DNA of 64,000 nt from Nocardioides marinisabuli (GCF_013466785.1 NZ_CP059163.1:3038001-3102000), one strand, 5' to 3'; shown: positions 9,929 through 20,510, counted from the first letter of the stretch. The notes: generated from the sequence alone by a model not told the origin. Numbers and translations: made by a program.

Positions 9929-9947
9929 GAGAGGTCGGCGATAAGTT
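9918..9947 (+). promoter_or_regulatory. Promoter of ptsI with shared -35 palindrome
   Basis: TTGACT (9918-9923), then a -10 box read as TAAGTT (9942-9947, 18-nt spacer) or ATAAGT (17-nt spacer). TAAGTT ends 6 nt before ATG 9954, predicting a leaderless mRNA. TTGACTGTCAA (9918-9928) is an exact inverted repeat holding the -35 boxes of both divergent promoters. Confidence 0.65.
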
Positions 9948-9953
9948 GTGAGC

Positions 9954-11645
9954 ATGCTCACCCACTCCACGCTGCTCGGCACCCCGGTGGTGCCCGGCCT
10001 GGTCGTCGGCCCAGTCGTCGTCGTCCGCGCCGAGATCGACGCCACCGCCGTCGCGGTCTTCGACGCCTCCGTGCTCGACGAGCACGCCGCCCTGGCGGCC
10101 TACGACGTCGCCGTCGAAGCGGTCGCCGCGGGCTACGAGGAGCGCGCCACCTCGGCCTCCGGGGCGGCGGCCGAGGTGCTGGTCGCCAGTGCCGGGCTGG
10201 CTCGCGACCGGGGGCTGCGCTCGGCGGTGCGCAAGCACCTGCGTGCGGGGGAGGACCTGCTGGGCGCCCTCTCGGGAGCGGTGGCCCAGTTCGTCGGCAT
10301 CTTCACCGACATGGGTGGACTGATGGCCGAGCGAGCCAGCGACCTGCGAGACATCGAGCGGCGCACGCTGGCCCACCTGGTGGGGGTCCCCGAGCCCGGC
10401 GTCGTCTCGCCGGCGACGCCCTCGGTGCTCGTCGCCGAGGACCTCGCTCCGGCCGACACCGCCGGCCTCGACCCCCGGGTCGTGCTGGCGCTGGTCACCG
10501 AGCGTGGCGGACCCACCAGCCACACCGCGATCATCGCCCGCCAGCTGGGCATCCCCTGCGTGGTCGGTGTGGCGGGCGCCCTCGACCTGTCCGAGGGCCT
10601 CGACGTGCTCGTCGACGGCACCACCGGCGTGGTGGAGGTCGGCGCCGATCCGGTGGTGGCTGACGAGAGGGTGCGGGCCGACCGGGCTCGCCGGGCCGAG
10701 GTGGCCGCCTGGTCGGGACCGGGCGCCACCGCCGACGGGGTCCCGGTCAAGCTCGTCGCCAACGTGGCCGACCCCGAGTCATCCGCCTCGGCCGTCCAGG
10801 AGCCGGTGGAGGGCGTGGGGCTCTTCCGCACCGAGCTGTGCTTCCTCAACCGCACCGACGAGCCGGACGTCGACGAGCAGGCGGCGATCTACGCCGAGGT
10901 CCTGCGTCCCTTCGCCGGCCAGGTCGTCGTGGTGCGCACGCTCGACGCAGGTTCCGACAAGCCGGTCGCCTTCGCCACCCACGTCGGGGAGGACAACCCG
11001 GCGCTGGGCGTGCGCGGTCTGCGCCTCTCGTTCGGCAACCCCGGGCTGCTGGCCCGTCAGCTCGACGCCATCCGACTCGCCGCCGACGACACGGGTGCGG
11101 AGGTCTGGGTGATGGCCCCGATGGTCGCCACCGTCGCCGAGGCCGCCGACTTCGCGGGCCAGGTGCGCGAACGGGGCCTCAAGGCAGGCGTCATGATCGA
11201 GGTCCCGGCCGCTGCCCTGCTGGCGCACCGCATGCTCGAGGTCGTCGACTTCCTCTCGATCGGCACCAACGACCTGACCCAGTACACGATGGCGGCCGAC
11301 CGGATGGCCACCGACCTCGCCCACCTCACCGACTCCTGGCAGCCGGCGGTGCTGCAGCTGATCGCGATCACCGCACACGCCGGGCAGCAGGCCGGCAAGC
11401 CCGTGGGTGTGTGCGGCGAGGCCGCCGCCGACCCGCTGCTGGCCTGCGCGTTGGTCGGGATGGGCGTCACCTCCCTGTCGATGGCTCCCGCGGCGGTGCG
11501 GGCCGTGGGTGCCCGGCTGGCGACGGTCGGTGCCGAGACCTGTGAGGAGGCGGCCGAGGCGGCGCTGGCGGCGTCCGACCCGGCCGGTGCCCGCGCCGCG
11601 GTGCTCCAGGTGCTGGATGCCGGGGAGGGGTCCGCCCCGGCCTGA
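9954..11645 (+). CDS. ptsI: PTS enzyme I (phosphoenolpyruvate-protein phosphotransferase)
   Basis: Transfers phosphate from PEP to HPr. About 563 residues from ATG 9954. The N-terminal half carries the HPr-binding helices and the active His190 in GGPTSHTAIIAR; the C-terminal PEP-binding barrel shows GLFRTE, the ENPALGVRG region, SIGTNDLTQY and GVCGEAA with the catalytic Cys. GTG 9948 is an in-frame alternative, but a -10 box ends at 9947, so ATG 9954 as a leaderless start is favoured. Divergent from the fructose operon, which supplies HPr and the permease. Confidence 0.94.
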   Translation: MLTHSTLLGTPVVPGLVVGPVVVVRAEIDATAVAVFDASVLDEHAALAAYDVAVEAVAAGYEERATSASGAAAEVLVASAGLARDRGLRSAVRKHLRAGEDLLGALSGAVAQFVGIFTDMGGLMAERASDLRDIERRTLAHLVGVPEPGVVSPATPSVLVAEDLAPADTAGLDPRVVLALVTERGGPTSHTAIIARQLGIPCVVGVAGALDLSEGLDVLVDGTTGVVEVGADPVVADERVRADRARRAEVAAWSGPGATADGVPVKLVANVADPESSASAVQEPVEGVGLFRTELCFLNRTDEPDVDEQAAIYAEVLRPFAGQVVVVRTLDAGSDKPVAFATHVGEDNPALGVRGLRLSFGNPGLLARQLDAIRLAADDTGAEVWVMAPMVATVAEAADFAGQVRERGLKAGVMIEVPAAALLAHRMLEVVDFLSIGTNDLTQYTMAADRMATDLAHLTDSWQPAVLQLIAITAHAGQQAGKPVGVCGEAAADPLLACALVGMGVTSLSMAPAAVRAVGARLATVGAETCEEAAEAALAASDPAGARAAVLQVLDAGEGSAPA

Positions 11646-11654
11646 GGCCCGGGC

Positions 11655-11672
11655 CCACCCGCGTGGGGGTGG
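11655..11672 (+). terminator. Weak hairpin after ptsI
   Basis: CCACCC and GGGTGG form a 6-bp GC stem, extendable with mismatches to GG/CC outside, starting 10 nt after the ptsI stop. Short and without U-tract. Confidence 0.3.
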
Positions 11673-11781
11673 TCCGCTCCACCCGTGCGTAGGAGTTTGA
11701 GGGGCGGACCAGGTGGACACCATGGTCCGAGGCGCCCACGCTCCCTCCCCTGACCGGGCGCCACCGACGAAAGGACACACC

Positions 11782-12021
11782 ATGGGTTACGGACTCGGAG
11801 CCTTCCTGCTGGCGGTCGGCCTCATCCTGGCGCTGGCCGTGCAGGACGCCGTCGACGGCGTCGACCTCCAGATGATCGGCTGGATCCTCACGATCGTCGG
11901 TCTCGGCGTCATCATCCTGTCCGCGGTGACGCTGAACTCGGGCCGTCGCAAGGGCACGGTCGCCACGACCACGCACGCCGACGGCTCGGTCACCGAGCGT
12001 CGCACCGAGCACGACGTGTGA
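11782..12021 (+). CDS. Small two-helix membrane protein (DUF6458-like)
   Basis: 79 residues: MGYGLGAFLLAVGLILAL forms helix 1 and MIGWILTIVGLGVIILSAV helix 2, followed by a basic/polar tail (GRRKGTV...). It resembles the small DUF6458 family of actinobacteria; function unknown. ATG 11782 has AAAGGA upstream. A GTG further upstream (11713) would add residues with no membrane or family character. It stands alone between ptsI and a strong terminator. Confidence 0.8.
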   Translation: MGYGLGAFLLAVGLILALAVQDAVDGVDLQMIGWILTIVGLGVIILSAVTLNSGRRKGTVATTTHADGSVTERRTEHDV

Positions 12022-12043
12022 GCACCTCCCGCTGAACCGGCCA

Positions 12044-12085
12044 CGAGCGGCGCCCGACCCGGGATTTCGGGTTGGGCGCCGCTCG
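12044..12085 (+). terminator. 18-bp terminator hairpin
   Basis: CGAGCGGCGCCCGACCCG pairs with CGGGTTGGGCGCCGCTCG (one wobble) around GGATTT; a T-richer stretch (TCGCTATTGTTG) follows. It ends the small membrane protein gene before rpsO. Confidence 0.75.
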
Positions 12086-12198
12086 TCGCTATTGTTGCCC
12101 GGTTGCCGTAGAACGGCCGCGGACCAAGAGTGCCCGGGTGAACAGGCCCCGGCGCGCCGCGCAGCGAGAGCCCCAGCAGGGGCGAGAAGGGAGCCCGC

Positions 12199-12474
12199 AT
12201 GTCGATCGGTACCGACGCGGAGACCAAGAAGAAGATCATTGCCGAGTACGCCGTCGCCGAGGGCGACACCGGCTCGCCCGAGGTCCAGATCGCGCTGCTG
12301 AGCCACCGCATCAGCCACCTCACCGAGCACCTCAAGCAGCACAAGCACGACCACCACAGCCGTCGTGGCCTGCTGCTCCTGGTGGGCCAGCGCCGCCGGC
12401 TGCTGAACTACCTGAACAAGTCCGACATCAACCGGTACCGCTCGATCATCGAGCGCCTCGGTCTGCGTCGCTGA
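12199..12474 (+). CDS. rpsO: 30S ribosomal protein S15
   Basis: 91-residue helical S15 that binds the 16S central domain. The signature [10 protein letters not shown] followed by [10 protein letters not shown] is present. Start ATG 12199 is preceded by GAAGGGAG. It is followed by a strong hairpin and then pnp, the classical rpsO-pnp pair. The roughly 110-nt spacer before it must hold its promoter, but I found no clear -35/-10 pair. Confidence 0.96.
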   Translation: MSIGTDAETKKKIIAEYAVAEGDTGSPEVQIALLSHRISHLTEHLKQHKHDHHSRRGLLLLVGQRRRLLNYLNKSDINRYRSIIERLGLRR

Positions 12475-12498
12475 CCTCGCACCACTCGTGATGGGCGG

Positions 12499-12526
12499 AG
12501 CGGCTGCCCGACAGGGGCAGCCGCTT
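12499..12526 (+). terminator. Terminator between rpsO and pnp
   Basis: AGCGGCTGCCC and GGGCAGCCGCT form a perfect 11-bp stem with a short ACAG-type loop, 25 nt after the rpsO stop. Confidence 0.7.
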
Positions 12527-12550
12527 CGTCGCATTCCGGGCCCGGAGCAC

Positions 12551-12762
12551 TAGGCTCGGGCCTGCACAACTGAAGAACCCACACCAGGAGCGACCCGCGC
12601 GCACCGGCCCGGTCCTCGGTAGTGGCCCTCAGCACCGCGAGCGAGCGGTCTGCGGGCCTCGATCGAAGACCGGCCCCCGCACCACCGGCGGGCCCTGGGC
12701 ATCGCCCCCCGCCCCGCAGCGGGACGCGGCGGATCGCTCCGTGAGAAGGACAAGGATCCCTT
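12551..12762 (+). promoter_or_regulatory. pnp promoter box and long GC-rich leader
   Basis: TAGGCT (12551-12556) is a plausible -10 box, giving a leader of about 200 nt before the pnp TTG. The leader is rich in potential GC hairpins (for example CCCGC/GGCGGG-type pairs around 12680-12710) and I see no convincing ORF in it. In E. coli the pnp leader is the target of autoregulation; a similar role here is inference. Confidence 0.4.
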
Positions 12763-15000
12763 TTGACTGAGAACAACACGGCCGAGCCCGTCATCTCCGC
12801 TGTCGAGACCGTCCTCGACAACGGCAAGTTCGGCACCCGCACCATCAAGTTCGAGACCGGGCTGCTGGCCCGCCAGGCGGCCGGTTCGGTCACCGCCTAC
12901 CTCGACGACGACACGATGCTGCTCTCGGCGACCACCGCCGGCAAGCACCCCAAGGACCACTTCGACTTCTTCCCCCTGACGATCGACGTCGAGGAGCGGA
13001 TGTACGCCGCGGGCCAGATCCCCGGCTCGTTCTTCCGCAGCGAGGGTCGCCCGGGCGAGGACGCCATCCTCACCTGCCGCCTCATCGACCGCCCGCTGCG
13101 CCCGACCTTCAAGAAGGGTCTGCGCAACGAGGTCCAGGTCGTCATCACCGTGATGGCGCTCGACCCCGACCAGCCCTACGACGTGCTCGCGATCAACGCG
13201 GCCTCGATCTCCACCCAGCTCTCCGGCCTGCCGTTCTCCGGCCCCGTCGGCGGCGTGCGCGTGGCGCTGATCGAGGGCCAGTGGGTCGCCTTCCCGACCC
13301 ACAGCCAGCTCGAGGACGCCGTCTTCGACATGGTCGTGGCCGGTCGGGTCACCGACACCGGCGACGTGGCCATCATGATGGTCGAGGCCGAGGCCACCGA
13401 GCACGCCTGGACCCTGATCCAGGGCGGCGTCCAGGCGCCGACCGAGGAGGTCGTGGCCAGCGGTCTCGACGCCGCGAAGCCCTTCATCAAGCAGCTGTGC
13501 GAGGCCCAGGCCGAGCTGGCCAACGTGGCCGCCAAGCCGGTCCAGGACTTCCCGGTCTTCCTCGACTTCGAGGACGACGTCTACGAGGCCGTCACCAAGG
13601 CCGCCAAGGACGACCTGACCGCCGCGATGACCATCGGCGACAAGCAGGAGCGCGAGGCGCGCACCGACGAGCTCAAGGCCGGGCTGCTCGAGAAGCTGTC
13701 CGGTCAGTTCGAGGGCCGCGAGAAGGAGATCGGCGCCGCGTTCCGCGGGCTGAACAAGGAGGTCGTGCGCGAGCGCGTCCTGCGCGACAAGGTCCGCATC
13801 GACGGCCGTGGCCTCGCCGACATCCGCCCGCTGCACTCCGAGGTCGGCCTGATCCCGCGCGTGCACGGCTCGGCGCTCTTCGAGCGCGGCGAGACCCAGA
13901 TCCTGGGTGTCACCACGCTCAACATGCTCAAGATGGAGCAGCAGCTCGACACCCTCTCCCCGGAGAAGTCGCGCCGCTACATGCACAAGTACGTCTTCCC
14001 GCCGTTCTCCACCGGCGAGACCGGTCGCGTGGGCTCGCCCAAGCGCCGCGAGGTCGGCCACGGTGCGCTCGCGCGCCGCGCGCTGCTGCCGGTGCTGCCC
14101 AGCCGCGAGGAGTTCCCCTACGCGATCCGCCAGCTCTCCGAGGCCATGGGCTCCAACGGCTCCACCTCGATGGGCTCGGTCTGCGCCTCCACGATGTCGC
14201 TGCTGCACGCGGGTGTCCCGCTGCGCGCCGCCGTCGCCGGCATCGCCATGGGCCTGATCTCCGGTGAGATCGACGGCCAGACGCAGTACGTCGCGCTCAC
14301 CGACATCCTCGGTGCCGAGGACGCGTTCGGCGACATGGACTTCAAGGTCGCCGGCACCCGCGAGTTCGTCACCGCGCTGCAGCTCGACACCAAGCTCGAC
14401 GGCATCCCCGCCGAGGTGCTGGCCGCCGCGCTGACCCAGGCCCGCGACGCGCGCCTGGCGATCCTCGACGTGATGGCCGAGGCCATCGACGAGCCCGAGG
14501 AGATGTCGCTGCACGCGCCGCGGATCATCACCGTCAAGGTGCCCGTGGACAAGATCGGCGAGGTCATCGGCCCCAAGGGCAAGGTGATCAACCAGATCCA
14601 GGACGACACCGGCGCCACGCTGTCGATCGAGGACGACGGCACCGTCTACATCGGTGCCACCAACGGCGAGGCCGCCGAGGCGGCCCGCTCGGCCGTCAAC
14701 GCGATCGCCAACCCGACGATGCCCGAGGTCGGCGAGCGTTACCTCGGCACCGTCGTGAAGACGACGAACTTCGGTGCGTTCGTCTCGCTGATGCCGGGCA
14801 AGGACGGGCTGCTGCACATCAGCAAGCTGCGCGGCCTCGCCGGCGGCAAGCGCGTCGACTCCGTCGAGGACGTCGTCTCGGTCGGGCAGAAGCTCCAGGT
14901 CGAGATCGGTGAGATCGACGACCGCGGCAAGCTCTCGCTCGTCCCGGTGCTCGAGGAGGGCGCGGAGGACGCGGCCGAGGAGAGCACCGAGCAGGAGTGA
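12763..15000 (+). CDS. pnp: Polyribonucleotide nucleotidyltransferase (PNPase)
   Basis: Phosphorolytic 3'-5' exoribonuclease of 745 residues. Two RNase PH domains flank a helical linker ([14 protein letters not shown] in the first; [14 protein letters not shown] in the second), followed by KH ([13 protein letters not shown]) and S1 ([13 protein letters not shown]) RNA-binding domains. Start is TTG 12763 with GAGAAGGA and AAGGAT upstream. A perfect terminator follows. Long open frames on the opposite strand reflect GC codon bias only. Confidence 0.96.
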   Translation: MTENNTAEPVISAVETVLDNGKFGTRTIKFETGLLARQAAGSVTAYLDDDTMLLSATTAGKHPKDHFDFFPLTIDVEERMYAAGQIPGSFFRSEGRPGEDAILTCRLIDRPLRPTFKKGLRNEVQVVITVMALDPDQPYDVLAINAASISTQLSGLPFSGPVGGVRVALIEGQWVAFPTHSQLEDAVFDMVVAGRVTDTGDVAIMMVEAEATEHAWTLIQGGVQAPTEEVVASGLDAAKPFIKQLCEAQAELANVAAKPVQDFPVFLDFEDDVYEAVTKAAKDDLTAAMTIGDKQEREARTDELKAGLLEKLSGQFEGREKEIGAAFRGLNKEVVRERVLRDKVRIDGRGLADIRPLHSEVGLIPRVHGSALFERGETQILGVTTLNMLKMEQQLDTLSPEKSRRYMHKYVFPPFSTGETGRVGSPKRREVGHGALARRALLPVLPSREEFPYAIRQLSEAMGSNGSTSMGSVCASTMSLLHAGVPLRAAVAGIAMGLISGEIDGQTQYVALTDILGAEDAFGDMDFKVAGTREFVTALQLDTKLDGIPAEVLAAALTQARDARLAILDVMAEAIDEPEEMSLHAPRIITVKVPVDKIGEVIGPKGKVINQIQDDTGATLSIEDDGTVYIGATNGEAAEAARSAVNAIANPTMPEVGERYLGTVVKTTNFGAFVSLMPGKDGLLHISKLRGLAGGKRVDSVEDVVSVGQKLQVEIGEIDDRGKLSLVPVLEEGAEDAAEESTEQE

Positions 15001-15021
15001 CCTCCCGCTGATCAGCTCCAC

Positions 15022-15065
15022 CGGTCGACCCGCCCGAGTCCCTCGGGCGGGTCGACCGCTTTTTC
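15022..15065 (+). terminator. Intrinsic terminator after pnp
   Basis: Perfect 17-bp stem (CGGTCGACCCGCCCGAG with its complement) around TCC, followed by C and five T residues. It is the most canonical terminator in the window. Confidence 0.9.
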
Positions 15066-15080
15066 CCCCAGGAGGACCCC

Positions 15081-16415
15081 GTGAGCCACACCCAGCACCT
15101 GAGCACCACCCCGGACCACGCGGCGCCGACCGCCGCCGGCGCCAGCCGCACCGAGGACCTGCCCGGCGCGCCCGGCGTACGCCGCAGCGTGCTGCCCTCG
15201 GGCCTGCGGGTGGTCACCGAGCACATGCCCGGCGTCCGCTCCGCGGCCGTGGGGGTCTGGGTGGGCGCGGGCTCGGTCGACGAGGACGACACGCTGCACG
15301 GCTGCTCGCACTTCCTCGAGCACCTGCTCTTCAAGGGCACCGGCTCGCGCTCGGCGCTGGACATCTCCATCGCGCTCGAAACGGTCGGCGGTGAGTTCAA
15401 CGCCTTCACCGCCAAGGAGTACACCTGCTTCCACGCGCGGGTCCTCGACGAGGACCTGCCGCTGGCCGTGGACGTGCTCGGCGACATGATGACCGACAGC
15501 CTGCTGGAGGCGGCCGACGTCGAGGCCGAGCGCGAGGTCATCCTCGACGAGATCGCCATGCACGACGACGACCCCGACGACGTGGTGCACCAGCTCTTCG
15601 CCGAGCAGGCCTACGGGGCCAGCTCCGACCTGGGCCGCTCGATCGCCGGCACCGAGGCCAGCATCCGGGCGCTCACCCGCGAGCAGGTGCACGGCTTCTA
15701 CCGCCGGCACTACCGCCCCGCGACGATGGTCGTCTCGGCGGCCGGCAACGTCGACCACGACGAGGTCGTGCGCCTCGTCGAGGCGGCCTTCGGTCGCGGT
15801 GGCTTCCTCGACGTGGTCGAGGAGCCGGTCCCGGTGACCGGCCGCGGCGTGGCGGTGCCGGTGACCCCGGGCCGCTCGAGCGAGACCCGGCCCTTCGAGC
15901 AGGTCAACGTGGTCCTCGGGATGGAGGGGCTGCGCCGTGACGACCCGCGCCGCTTCGCGCTCGGGGTGCTCAACACCGCGCTCGGCGGGGGCACCTCCAG
16001 CCGGCTCTTCCAGGAGGTCCGCGAGGTCCGGGGCCTGGCCTACTCGGTCTACTCCTTCGCCGGCCACCACGCCGACTCGGGCCTGGTGGGCGTCGGCGTC
16101 GGTTGCCTGCCCGGCAAGCTCGACGCCGTGCTCGAGGTGGTCCGCGGCGAGCTGGCCAAGGTGGCGGCCGAGGGCATCACCGAGGAGGAGCTGGGCCGCG
16201 GTCAGGGCCAGCTGCGCGGTGGGCTGGTCCTGGGCCTGGAGGACTCGGGCTCGCGGATGGCGCGCATCGGCAAGGCCGAGCTGGTGCACACCGAGCTGCT
16301 GGGCATCGAGGAGGTGCTGCGGCGCATCGACGCGGTCACCCTCGAGCAGGTGCGCGACGTGGCCGCGGTGGTCTTCGCCCGGCCCGAGGTCCTCGCGGTG
16401 GTCGGCCCGGCCTGA
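15081..16415 (+). CDS. M16-family zinc peptidase (PepR/mitochondrial-processing-like)
   Basis: 444 residues. The inverse zinc motif HFLEH (His77, Glu80, His81) is followed by the distal Glu region EREVILDEI, as in M16B peptidases, and the second M16 half contains GGGTSSRLFQEVRE. GTG 15081 has an AGGAGG 5 nt upstream. In actinobacteria this gene usually follows pnp; the Mycobacterium homologue is called PepR. Probably a cytoplasmic peptidase; substrates unknown. The stop codon lies in the loop of a palindrome. Confidence 0.9.
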   Translation: MSHTQHLSTTPDHAAPTAAGASRTEDLPGAPGVRRSVLPSGLRVVTEHMPGVRSAAVGVWVGAGSVDEDDTLHGCSHFLEHLLFKGTGSRSALDISIALETVGGEFNAFTAKEYTCFHARVLDEDLPLAVDVLGDMMTDSLLEAADVEAEREVILDEIAMHDDDPDDVVHQLFAEQAYGASSDLGRSIAGTEASIRALTREQVHGFYRRHYRPATMVVSAAGNVDHDEVVRLVEAAFGRGGFLDVVEEPVPVTGRGVAVPVTPGRSSETRPFEQVNVVLGMEGLRRDDPRRFALGVLNTALGGGTSSRLFQEVREVRGLAYSVYSFAGHHADSGLVGVGVGCLPGKLDAVLEVVRGELAKVAAEGITEEELGRGQGQLRGGLVLGLEDSGSRMARIGKAELVHTELLGIEEVLRRIDAVTLEQVRDVAAVVFARPEVLAVVGPA

Positions 16416-16430
16416 GGCCGGGCCGACCAC
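16398..16430. terminator. Perfect 15-bp palindrome with the stop codon as loop
   Basis: GTGGTCGGCCCGGCC and GGCCGGGCCGACCAC pair perfectly with TGA, the stop codon of the M16 peptidase gene, as the whole loop. It lies between convergent genes and is symmetric, so it probably terminates both strands. Confidence 0.75.
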
Positions 16431-16441
16431 CAGGGGGCTGC

Positions 16442-17167
16442 TCAGCCGCCGACGGGGCCCTCGTTGCGGGCGGCGTCGAGCACCCGGCGCACGTCCTGCG
16501 CCGGAGTCGGCGAGGACGGCGGCATGCCGACGGCCTGGCCGGGCTTGGCGGCCGAGGCGTCGGCCTCGGGGTCGAAGTAGACCGCGCCGTAGGCCGGGGT
16601 GCCCGGCTCGAAGCGCCAGCTCTCGGCGAGGTCGCCGGCCACGACGGTGTCGTAGCCCAGCGTGTCGAGGAACGCGGTGGCCTCGCGCAGCGCGGCCTCG
16701 TCGTCACCGGCGATCGGCAGCGCCGAGCGCTCCGGCGACCCGGTCGGACGGGCCAGCTCGGGCAGGTGGCCGTAGAAGATGTTGTTGAAGACCTTCACGA
16801 CGCGGGCCTCGGGGAGGTGCTGCTGGACCCAGGCGCTGGTCGTGGTGCTGCGGTCGTCGAGCTCGGCGACGTTGCCGTCGCGCTGGGGGTAGTAGTTGCT
16901 GGTGTCGAGCACCAGGCGCCCGGCCAGCGCCTCGGCGGGGAGCGAGGGCACGGCCTTGAGGGGGACGGTGACGACGACGACGTCGCCGGCCTCCGCCGCC
17001 TCCTGGGCGGTGGCGGCCCGGGCCCGGGGGCCCAGCTCGGCCACCAGATCGGTGAGGGTCTCGGGCCCGCGCGAGTTGCTGAGGACCACGTCGTGGCCGG
17101 CGGCGACCGCCAGGCGGGCCACGCCGCTGCCGATGTTGCCGCTGCCGATGAGTGCGAGTGTTGTCAT
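16442..17167 (-). CDS. NADPH-dependent F420 reductase family protein
   Basis: 241 residues with an N-terminal Rossmann motif LIGSGNIGSGVARLA, then VVVVTVPLKAV and LVLDTSNYYP, as in the F420:NADP oxidoreductase/NAD-binding family. The FNNIFYGH segment and later SALPIAGDD match this family. The true hydride carrier (F420, FMN or none) cannot be read from sequence. ATG 17167; converges on the M16 peptidase gene. A hairpin lies just before its start. Confidence 0.75.
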   Translation of the reverse strand: MTTLALIGSGNIGSGVARLAVAAGHDVVLSNSRGPETLTDLVAELGPRARAATAQEAAEAGDVVVVTVPLKAVPSLPAEALAGRLVLDTSNYYPQRDGNVAELDDRSTTTSAWVQQHLPEARVVKVFNNIFYGHLPELARPTGSPERSALPIAGDDEAALREATAFLDTLGYDTVVAGDLAESWRFEPGTPAYGAVYFDPEADASAAKPGQAVGMPPSSPTPAQDVRRVLDAARNEGPVGG

Positions 17168-17195
17168 GTCAGGAGAGCGCCGAGGGCGCCCTGAC
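17168..17195 (-). terminator. Hairpin between methyltransferase and reductase genes
   Basis: GTCAGG-AGA-GCGCC pairs with GGCGC-CCTGAC with a 3-nt bulge and GAG loop. It lies downstream of the minus-strand methyltransferase gene and directly before the reductase ATG, so it may be a terminator or a structure in the 5' leader. Confidence 0.4.
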
Positions 17196-17237
17196 GATTC
17201 CCTCCCGCCAGGAGGCGGAGGTCACTGCCGTGGGTGG

Positions 17238-18660
<1,423 letters not shown>

Positions 18661-18663
<3 letters not shown>

Positions 18664-18706
18664 GCCGGGCCGCATCGGTCGGCACCGTCTGCACCGGTCC
18701 GGCTCA
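18661..18706 (+). terminator. Hairpin starting at the dapB stop codon
   Basis: The 11-nt arm TGAGCCGGGCC (18661-18671), beginning with the dapB stop, pairs at 10 of 11 positions with GGTCCGGCTCA (18696-18706); the loop is 24 nt and can fold further. Modest evidence. Confidence 0.4.
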
Positions 18707-18821
18707 CCTTCCTGCAGCGCGAGAAGCTGAGGCACCCACACGGTTCCTCCGGCCCCCGGGCGTGCGACAGGGTCGGTGCCGCGGCGCCCGCTCGGAGGCG
18801 TCGCGGACGAGAGGGAACCGG

Positions 18822-20510
18822 ATGAAGACCACGATGGGGCTGGCTACCGCCGCCGTCCTCGCCGTCGGCAGCCTCGGCGTCGCCACCGCAGCGACCAGCC
18901 AGGCAGCACCGACCGCGCCGACCACCACGACCGGCACCACGACCGCGCTGAGCGGCGTCCACGGGGCCGACGAGGCGCGGATCGCCGCGGCCGCCGTCGA
19001 GGCGCTGCGCGCCCACCCCCGCGCCGCCCGCGCCGGCGCCGGGCAGGAGGTCGAGGTGACCGACACGGTCGTCGACCCCGACGGCTCCACCCACGTGCGC
19101 ATGGAGCGCACCTTCCGCGGCCTGCGGGTCCTCGGTGGCGACCTGGTCGTGCACCGGGGCGCCGGCGCCGCCCAGGACGCCGAGGGCGCCGAGGGCGCCG
19201 CGTGGGAGGGCGTCTCGCAGACCCTCGACGCCCCGCTCGCGCTGGGCACCACGCCCACGCTCGGCGCCGACGCCGCCGGCGCCCGCGCGCTGGCGCCGGC
19301 GAAGGAGCTGCGCGAGGTCGGCCGGCTGGAGCGGTCCGGCCGACCCACCCTGGTGGTCGACGCCCACGGCACCGAGCCGGTGCTGGCCTGGGAGGTCGTG
19401 ACCACCGGGGTGCGCGAGGACGGGACCCCCAGCCGCCTGGCCAGCTACGTCGACGCCCGCACCGGCCGGGTGCTGCGCCGCGAGGAGCAGGTCCACACCG
19501 CCGACGGGCAGGGCGAGTCCCTCTACAGCGGCACCGTGCCGCTGCAGGTGACCCAGAAGGGCTCGGCCTACGAGCTGCGCGACGCCACCCGGGGCGGCAG
19601 CCACACCACCGACATGGGCGGGGCCACCGACGGCTTCGCCTGCTCGGCCTTCGGGTGGGGGTGCAAGAGCGGCACCATCGTGACCAGCCCCAGCACGACG
19701 TTCGGTGACGGCACCAACGCCGACCCCGACACCGCCGCCGCCGACGCCCAGTACGGCACCGCGGTGACCTGGGACTACTTCAAGGGCGAGCACGGCCGCG
19801 ACGGGATCTTCGGCGACGGCTCGGGCTCCTACAACCGGGTGCACTACGGCCGCGACTACGTCAACGCCTTCTGGGACGGCCAGAAGATGACCTACGGCGA
19901 CGGCGACGGCGTGAACTACGGTCCGCTGGTCTCCCTCGACGTCGCCGGTCACGAGATGACCCACGGCATCACCCAGAACACCGCGAACCTGACCTACTCG
20001 GGGGAGTCGGGCGGCCTCAACGAGGCCACCTCCGACATCTTCGGCACGATGGTGGAGTTCCACGCCGCCAACAGCGAGGACCCGGGCGACTACCTGGTGG
20101 GTGAGGAGTTCGACCTGCGCAACGGCCGGGGCTTCCGCCGGATGGACAACCCCATCGCCGACGGCAAGTCGCCCAACTGCTGGTCGAGCAACACCAAGAA
20201 CCTCGACGTGCACTACTCCTCGGGCGTGGGCAACCACTTCTTCTACCTGCTGGCCGAGGGGTCGGGCGCGAAGACGTTCGGGGGCGTGGCGCACAGCTCC
20301 GCCACCTGCGACGGCTCGACCCTCACCGGCATCGGTCGCGAGGCGGCCGCCGACATCTGGTTCCGGGCGCTGAACGTCTACATGACCTCCGGCACCACCT
20401 ACGCCCAGGCCCGCACCGCGACGATCGACGCGGCCACGGACCTCTACGGCGCGGGCAGCACCCAGGTGGGCGCCGTGGCCGCGGCCTGGAGCGCGGTCTC
20501 CGTCTCCTGA
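18822..20510 (+). CDS. Secreted M4-family (thermolysin-like) metalloprotease
   Basis: 562-residue preproenzyme. A signal peptide (MKTTMGLATAAVLAVGSLGV, cleavage near TSQAAP) is followed by an inhibitory propeptide with FTP/PepSY character (about 50-230) and the catalytic domain. Zinc motif HEMTH has His377 and His381, with the third ligand Glu401 in GGLNEATSD; the 24-residue spacing from the first His matches thermolysin. GAGGGA precedes ATG 18822. Upstream open sequence in this frame overlaps dapB and was rejected. Monocistronic, likely an exported nutritional protease. Confidence 0.93.
   Translation: MKTTMGLATAAVLAVGSLGVATAATSQAAPTAPTTTTGTTTALSGVHGADEARIAAAAVEALRAHPRAARAGAGQEVEVTDTVVDPDGSTHVRMERTFRGLRVLGGDLVVHRGAGAAQDAEGAEGAAWEGVSQTLDAPLALGTTPTLGADAAGARALAPAKELREVGRLERSGRPTLVVDAHGTEPVLAWEVVTTGVREDGTPSRLASYVDARTGRVLRREEQVHTADGQGESLYSGTVPLQVTQKGSAYELRDATRGGSHTTDMGGATDGFACSAFGWGCKSGTIVTSPSTTFGDGTNADPDTAAADAQYGTAVTWDYFKGEHGRDGIFGDGSGSYNRVHYGRDYVNAFWDGQKMTYGDGDGVNYGPLVSLDVAGHEMTHGITQNTANLTYSGESGGLNEATSDIFGTMVEFHAANSEDPGDYLVGEEFDLRNGRGFRRMDNPIADGKSPNCWSSNTKNLDVHYSSGVGNHFFYLLAEGSGAKTFGGVAHSSATCDGSTLTGIGREAAADIWFRALNVYMTSGTTYAQARTATIDAATDLYGAGSTQVGAVAAAWSAVSVS

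Noticed and set aside
12550..15021. 823-codon open frame antisense to pnp, and similar long antisense frames across the window
   Set aside because: They follow the third-position GC bias of the true gene, encode low-complexity Gly/Arg/Val/His-rich sequence and have no domain or ribosome site.
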